The position numbers were made by a program, and so were the translations under genes. A DNA stretch of 64,000 nucleotides. Source: CAZGUG01 sp964625335 (GTDB taxonomy: Bacteria > Bacillota > Clostridia > Ch29). Location of the stretch: NCBI GenBank assembly GCA_964625335.1, contig CAZVBE010000004.1, positions 69,577-133,576 of the forward strand. The letters are read 5' to 3'. Positions within the stretch are counted from its first letter, which is position 1; every line of letters starts with the position of its first letter. Below, piece after piece: positions 61,608 to 64,000 of the stretch. Below the pieces are notes generated by a model, which saw only the letters and a list, made by a program, of their open reading frames with translations, searched no databases and was not told the DNA's origin.

Positions 61608-63050
61608 ATGGCGAAAAAAAATGATGAGTTTGTAACCCATATCACGAAGCAGGAGGAAGATTTTTCCCAGTGGTATACCGATGTTATACTAAAGGCTGAT
61701 CTGGTTGATTATACGCCGGTAAGGGGATGTATGGTAATAAAGCCCTACGGCTATGCAATATGGGAAAACATGCAACGGGAAATGGACCTTAGGTTTAAGG
61801 CCACCGGGCATAATAACGCCTACTTTCCGCTGTTTATTCCCGAGAGCCTGCTGCAAAAAGAAATAGAACATGTCAAGGGGTTCGCTCCGGAGGTTGCCTG
61901 GGTTACTGCCGGGGGTGATGAACAGCTAACCGAAAGGCTGGCGGTAAGACCAACATCAGAAACTCTTATTTGCAGCATGTATGCAAAATGGATTAAGTCC
62001 TACCGCGATTTGCCCGTTTTGTTAAATCAATGGGGTAATGTGGTAAGATGGGAAAAAAGTACAAGACCCTTTTTAAGAACTGCCGAGTTCCTGTGGCAGG
62101 AGGGGCATACTGCCCATGCAACCGAGGAGGAAGCGGAGGAAGAGACACTGAAAATACTGGAGGTATACAGGGACTTCGCAGAAAACGTACTCGCTATTCC
62201 TGTGGTTGTAGGGGCGAAATCCGAGAAGGAAAAATTTGCCGGAGCTTTAAGAACATATTCAATGGAGGCTATGATGCTTGACGGCAAAGCACTTCAGGCG
62301 GGCACCTCCCATAACCTTGGACAGCATTTCGCGGAAGTGTTTGACATACAATATCTCGATAAGGACGGAGAACTTAAATATGTATGGTCTACATCATGGG
62401 GTACCTCCACGCGAATGATTGGCGGTATAATAATGGTACACGGCGATGACAGGGGGCTCGTGTTACCCCCTAAGGTAGCACCGTATCAGGCGGTAATAGT
62501 GCCTGTTGCACAGCATAAGGAGGGAGTGCTGGACAAGGCGGAGGAGCTTTTTGACAGCCTTTCGGGGCAGTACAGGGTTCGCCTGGATGCAAGGGACACC
62601 TACAGTCCCGGGTGGAAGTTTAATGAATGGGAGCTTAAGGGAGTACCAATAAGGATTGAAATAGGGCCCAGGGACATTCAAAAGGGTGAGGTTATTGCCG
62701 TGAGACGGGACACCGGTGAAAAAACTGCCATTATGATAGATGAGCTGGGAGAAAGAATAGGTGTCCTTCTTGAGGATATTCAAGGCAGCATATATCAAAA
62801 AGCCCTTGAGCACAGGATAAATAATACCCGTACCGCTGCCGATATGCAGGAATTGATTTCCCTGATAGAGAACGAAATGGGTTTTGTCAAGGCGCCCTGG
62901 TGCGGGGACGCACAATGCGAAGCGAATATTAAGGAAAAGACCGGGGCCACTCTACGGTGTATACCCTTTGAACAGGAACAACCCGTCGGACGGTGTGTGG
63001 TATGCGAAAAACATGCCGAAAGAATTGCATATTTTGCTAAGGCGTACTAG
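61608..63050 (+). CDS. proS: Prolyl-tRNA synthetase, archaeal/eukaryotic type
   Basis: Charges tRNA-Pro; 480 residues. This is the short ProRS without the editing insertion: class II motifs GCMVIKPYGYAIWENMQ, RPTSETLICSMYAKW and RTAEFLWQEGHTAHAT, an anticodon-binding domain, and a C-terminal zinc domain with CGDAQC and CVVC. The chain ends in tyrosine (YFAKAY), as usual in this type. Start after AAAGGAGTG. Regulated by the T-box upstream. Confidence 0.97.
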   Translation: MAKKNDEFVTHITKQEEDFSQWYTDVILKADLVDYTPVRGCMVIKPYGYAIWENMQREMDLRFKATGHNNAYFPLFIPESLLQKEIEHVKGFAPEVAWVTAGGDEQLTERLAVRPTSETLICSMYAKWIKSYRDLPVLLNQWGNVVRWEKSTRPFLRTAEFLWQEGHTAHATEEEAEEETLKILEVYRDFAENVLAIPVVVGAKSEKEKFAGALRTYSMEAMMLDGKALQAGTSHNLGQHFAEVFDIQYLDKDGELKYVWSTSWGTSTRMIGGIIMVHGDDRGLVLPPKVAPYQAVIVPVAQHKEGVLDKAEELFDSLSGQYRVRLDARDTYSPGWKFNEWELKGVPIRIEIGPRDIQKGEVIAVRRDTGEKTAIMIDELGERIGVLLEDIQGSIYQKALEHRINNTRTAADMQELISLIENEMGFVKAPWCGDAQCEANIKEKTGATLRCIPFEQEQPVGRCVVCEKHAERIAYFAKAY

Positions 63051-63063
63051 AATTCTTGTGGAA

Positions 63064-63123
63064 GGCTTCATGAAACTTGCACCTGTTCAATAATGAAATT
63101 TAAAATATTGTTTTCGTGAAGCC
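63064..63123 (+). terminator. Possible hairpin terminator after proS
   Basis: GGCTTCATGAAA (63064-63075) pairs with TTTCGTGAAGCC (63112-63123), 12 base pairs with one G-U, across a 36-base A/T-rich loop. The bases behind it are CCATTGTTCTTAT, T-rich but no clean run. Could be a weak terminator or an inverted repeat of another origin. Confidence 0.35.
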
Positions 63124-63222
63124 CCATTGTTCTTATATTGTCCATAAGAGTTTGTTGTAGATGCGGAAATTATGGTAATATTTATATAAGACAGTTTTTT
63201 GTAGTACCAGGGAGGAGAAATA

Positions 63223-63852
63223 ATGGAAGTTACAGCGATAATACCGGCCTTTAACGAAGAGGAAAGAATAGCCAATGTGTTAGAGGCAGTTAAGGCATCA
63301 AGTTTAGTGAATAGAATAATAGTGGTTGACGATGGATCCGAAGATCGTACCGCCGAAGTTGCAGAAAAAATGGATGTAATGGTTATAAAAAACGACAAAA
63401 ATATGGGTAAGGGAGGGGCCCTGTGCAAAGGCCTCAGGAATTGCACTTCGGAAGTAATACTCTTTCTGGATGCCGATCTTTGCGGTCTGGAGCCGAAAGA
63501 TATTGATGCGATGCTTATTCCTGTAATTTCCGGAAATTATGATATGACCATCGGTATTTTTGCAAACGGCAGATTAACCACTGACCTTGCTCAGAAAGTG
63601 GCACCCTTTTTATCCGGGCAAAGAGCCATAAAAAGAAAAATTCTAAACGATATAAGCGGATTGGAAATAAGCAGATACGGTGCGGAGGTTGCCCTAACCA
63701 GGTATGTTAAGAAAAACGAAGTACGGCTTAAAGAAGTAACCCTGGAACATGTGTCACATATAATGAAGGAAGAAAAACTGGGAATAATACGCGGGTTTAC
63801 AGAGAGGCTGAAGATGTACTGGGACATAGTAAAAGCTTTAAGGATAAAGTAA
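63223..63852 (+). CDS. Family 2 glycosyltransferase
   Basis: A 209-residue cytosolic glycosyltransferase with a GT-A fold. VTAIIPAFNEEERIANVL at the start, nucleotide-binding VVDDGSEDRT, NMGKGGAL and the metal-binding DADL (in FLDADLCGLEP). It resembles the glucosyl-3-phosphoglycerate synthase-like branch, but donor and acceptor cannot be read. No membrane segments. GGGAGGAG precedes ATG. It stands alone after proS; the repeat begins right at its stop codon. Confidence 0.88.
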   Translation: MEVTAIIPAFNEEERIANVLEAVKASSLVNRIIVVDDGSEDRTAEVAEKMDVMVIKNDKNMGKGGALCKGLRNCTSEVILFLDADLCGLEPKDIDAMLIPVISGNYDMTIGIFANGRLTTDLAQKVAPFLSGQRAIKRKILNDISGLEISRYGAEVALTRYVKKNEVRLKEVTLEHVSHIMKEEKLGIIRGFTERLKMYWDIVKALRIK

Positions 63853-64000
63853 GTGTAAAGCGATACTTCCGTTGGAGAGATGGTTTTGCGCTCTGACGGT
63901 TAGTAGAGCAAACCCTGGTGCCTAGCGACCGTTTGAGCCGGAGGCGAAATTACGGACGCTTGCATCGAGTGTAAAGCGATACTTCCGTTGGAGAGACGGT
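63853..64000 (+). repeat. Start of a 116-bp tandem structured repeat
   Basis: One full unit (63853-63968) and the first 32 bases of a second (63969-64000), which match at 31 of 32 positions. Within the unit, AGCGACCGT pairs with ACGGACGCT around a loop containing GCCGGAGGC, and GCTCT pairs with AGAGC. No coding frame of note. The array continues beyond the window, so copy number is unknown. Confidence 0.7.

Noticed and set aside
63853..64000. CRISPR array
   Set aside because: Repeat period of 116 bases with internal hairpins and no alternating short repeat and spacer.

Overview
The window is a core chromosomal segment of a motile Gram-positive bacterium of the Bacillota, most likely class Clostridia. 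Codons are moderately AT-rich, almost every gene has a strong GGAGG-type ribosome binding site, and TTG and GTG starts are common. The gene order is a close relative of the Bacillus subtilis block rnc-smc-ftsY-ylxM-ffh-rpsP-...-topA-hslVU-fla/che-sigD-rpsB-tsf-pyrH-frr-uppS-cdsA-dxr-rseP-proS. All supported genes lie on the + strand. I see no IS element, prophage, CRISPR array, rRNA or tRNA. An Acetivibrio/Ruminiclostridium-like lineage would fit, but the species cannot be fixed by reading alone.

Left part (1-21344): housekeeping genes. These cover RNA processing (rnc, rimM, trmD, rnhB), chromosome organisation (smc, topA), the signal recognition pathway (ftsY, ylxM, ffh), ribosomal proteins bS16 and bL19, signal peptidase I, the ribosome assembly GTPase RbgA, DNA uptake/processing (comM, dprA, yraN) and the HslVU protease. 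Between rnhB and yraN sits a pair resembling FliK and the C-terminal domain of FlhB, outside the flagellar operon.

Middle part (21345-53405): one long flagellar and chemotaxis operon of about 32 kb. It opens with a class I cyclic-di-GMP riboswitch and an intrinsic terminator, then a second, unrecognised structured leader whose folding could control the flgB ribosome binding site. The genes run from rod, MS ring, switch and export genes (flgB to flhA) through placement factors (flhF, flhG), a PilZ protein, cheB-A-W-C-D and the flagellar sigma factor, to fapA and small membrane or hydrophilic proteins including a SwrB-like one. Cyclic-di-GMP thus appears at two levels: as a likely OFF signal for transcription (riboswitch) and as ligand of the encoded PilZ protein. 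I saw no convincing terminator inside the operon.

Right part (53406-64000): translation and envelope genes (rpsB, tsf, pyrH, frr, uppS, cdsA, dxr, rseP, ispG), then proS behind a T-box leader with a readable proline specifier, a family 2 glycosyltransferase, and the start of a tandem 116-bp structured repeat that runs off the window end. A roughly 48-bp palindromic element occurs twice, upstream of comM and of frr. The most interesting unexplained signals are the second flgB leader element, the FliK/FlhB-C-like pair, the terminal repeat and this dispersed palindrome.
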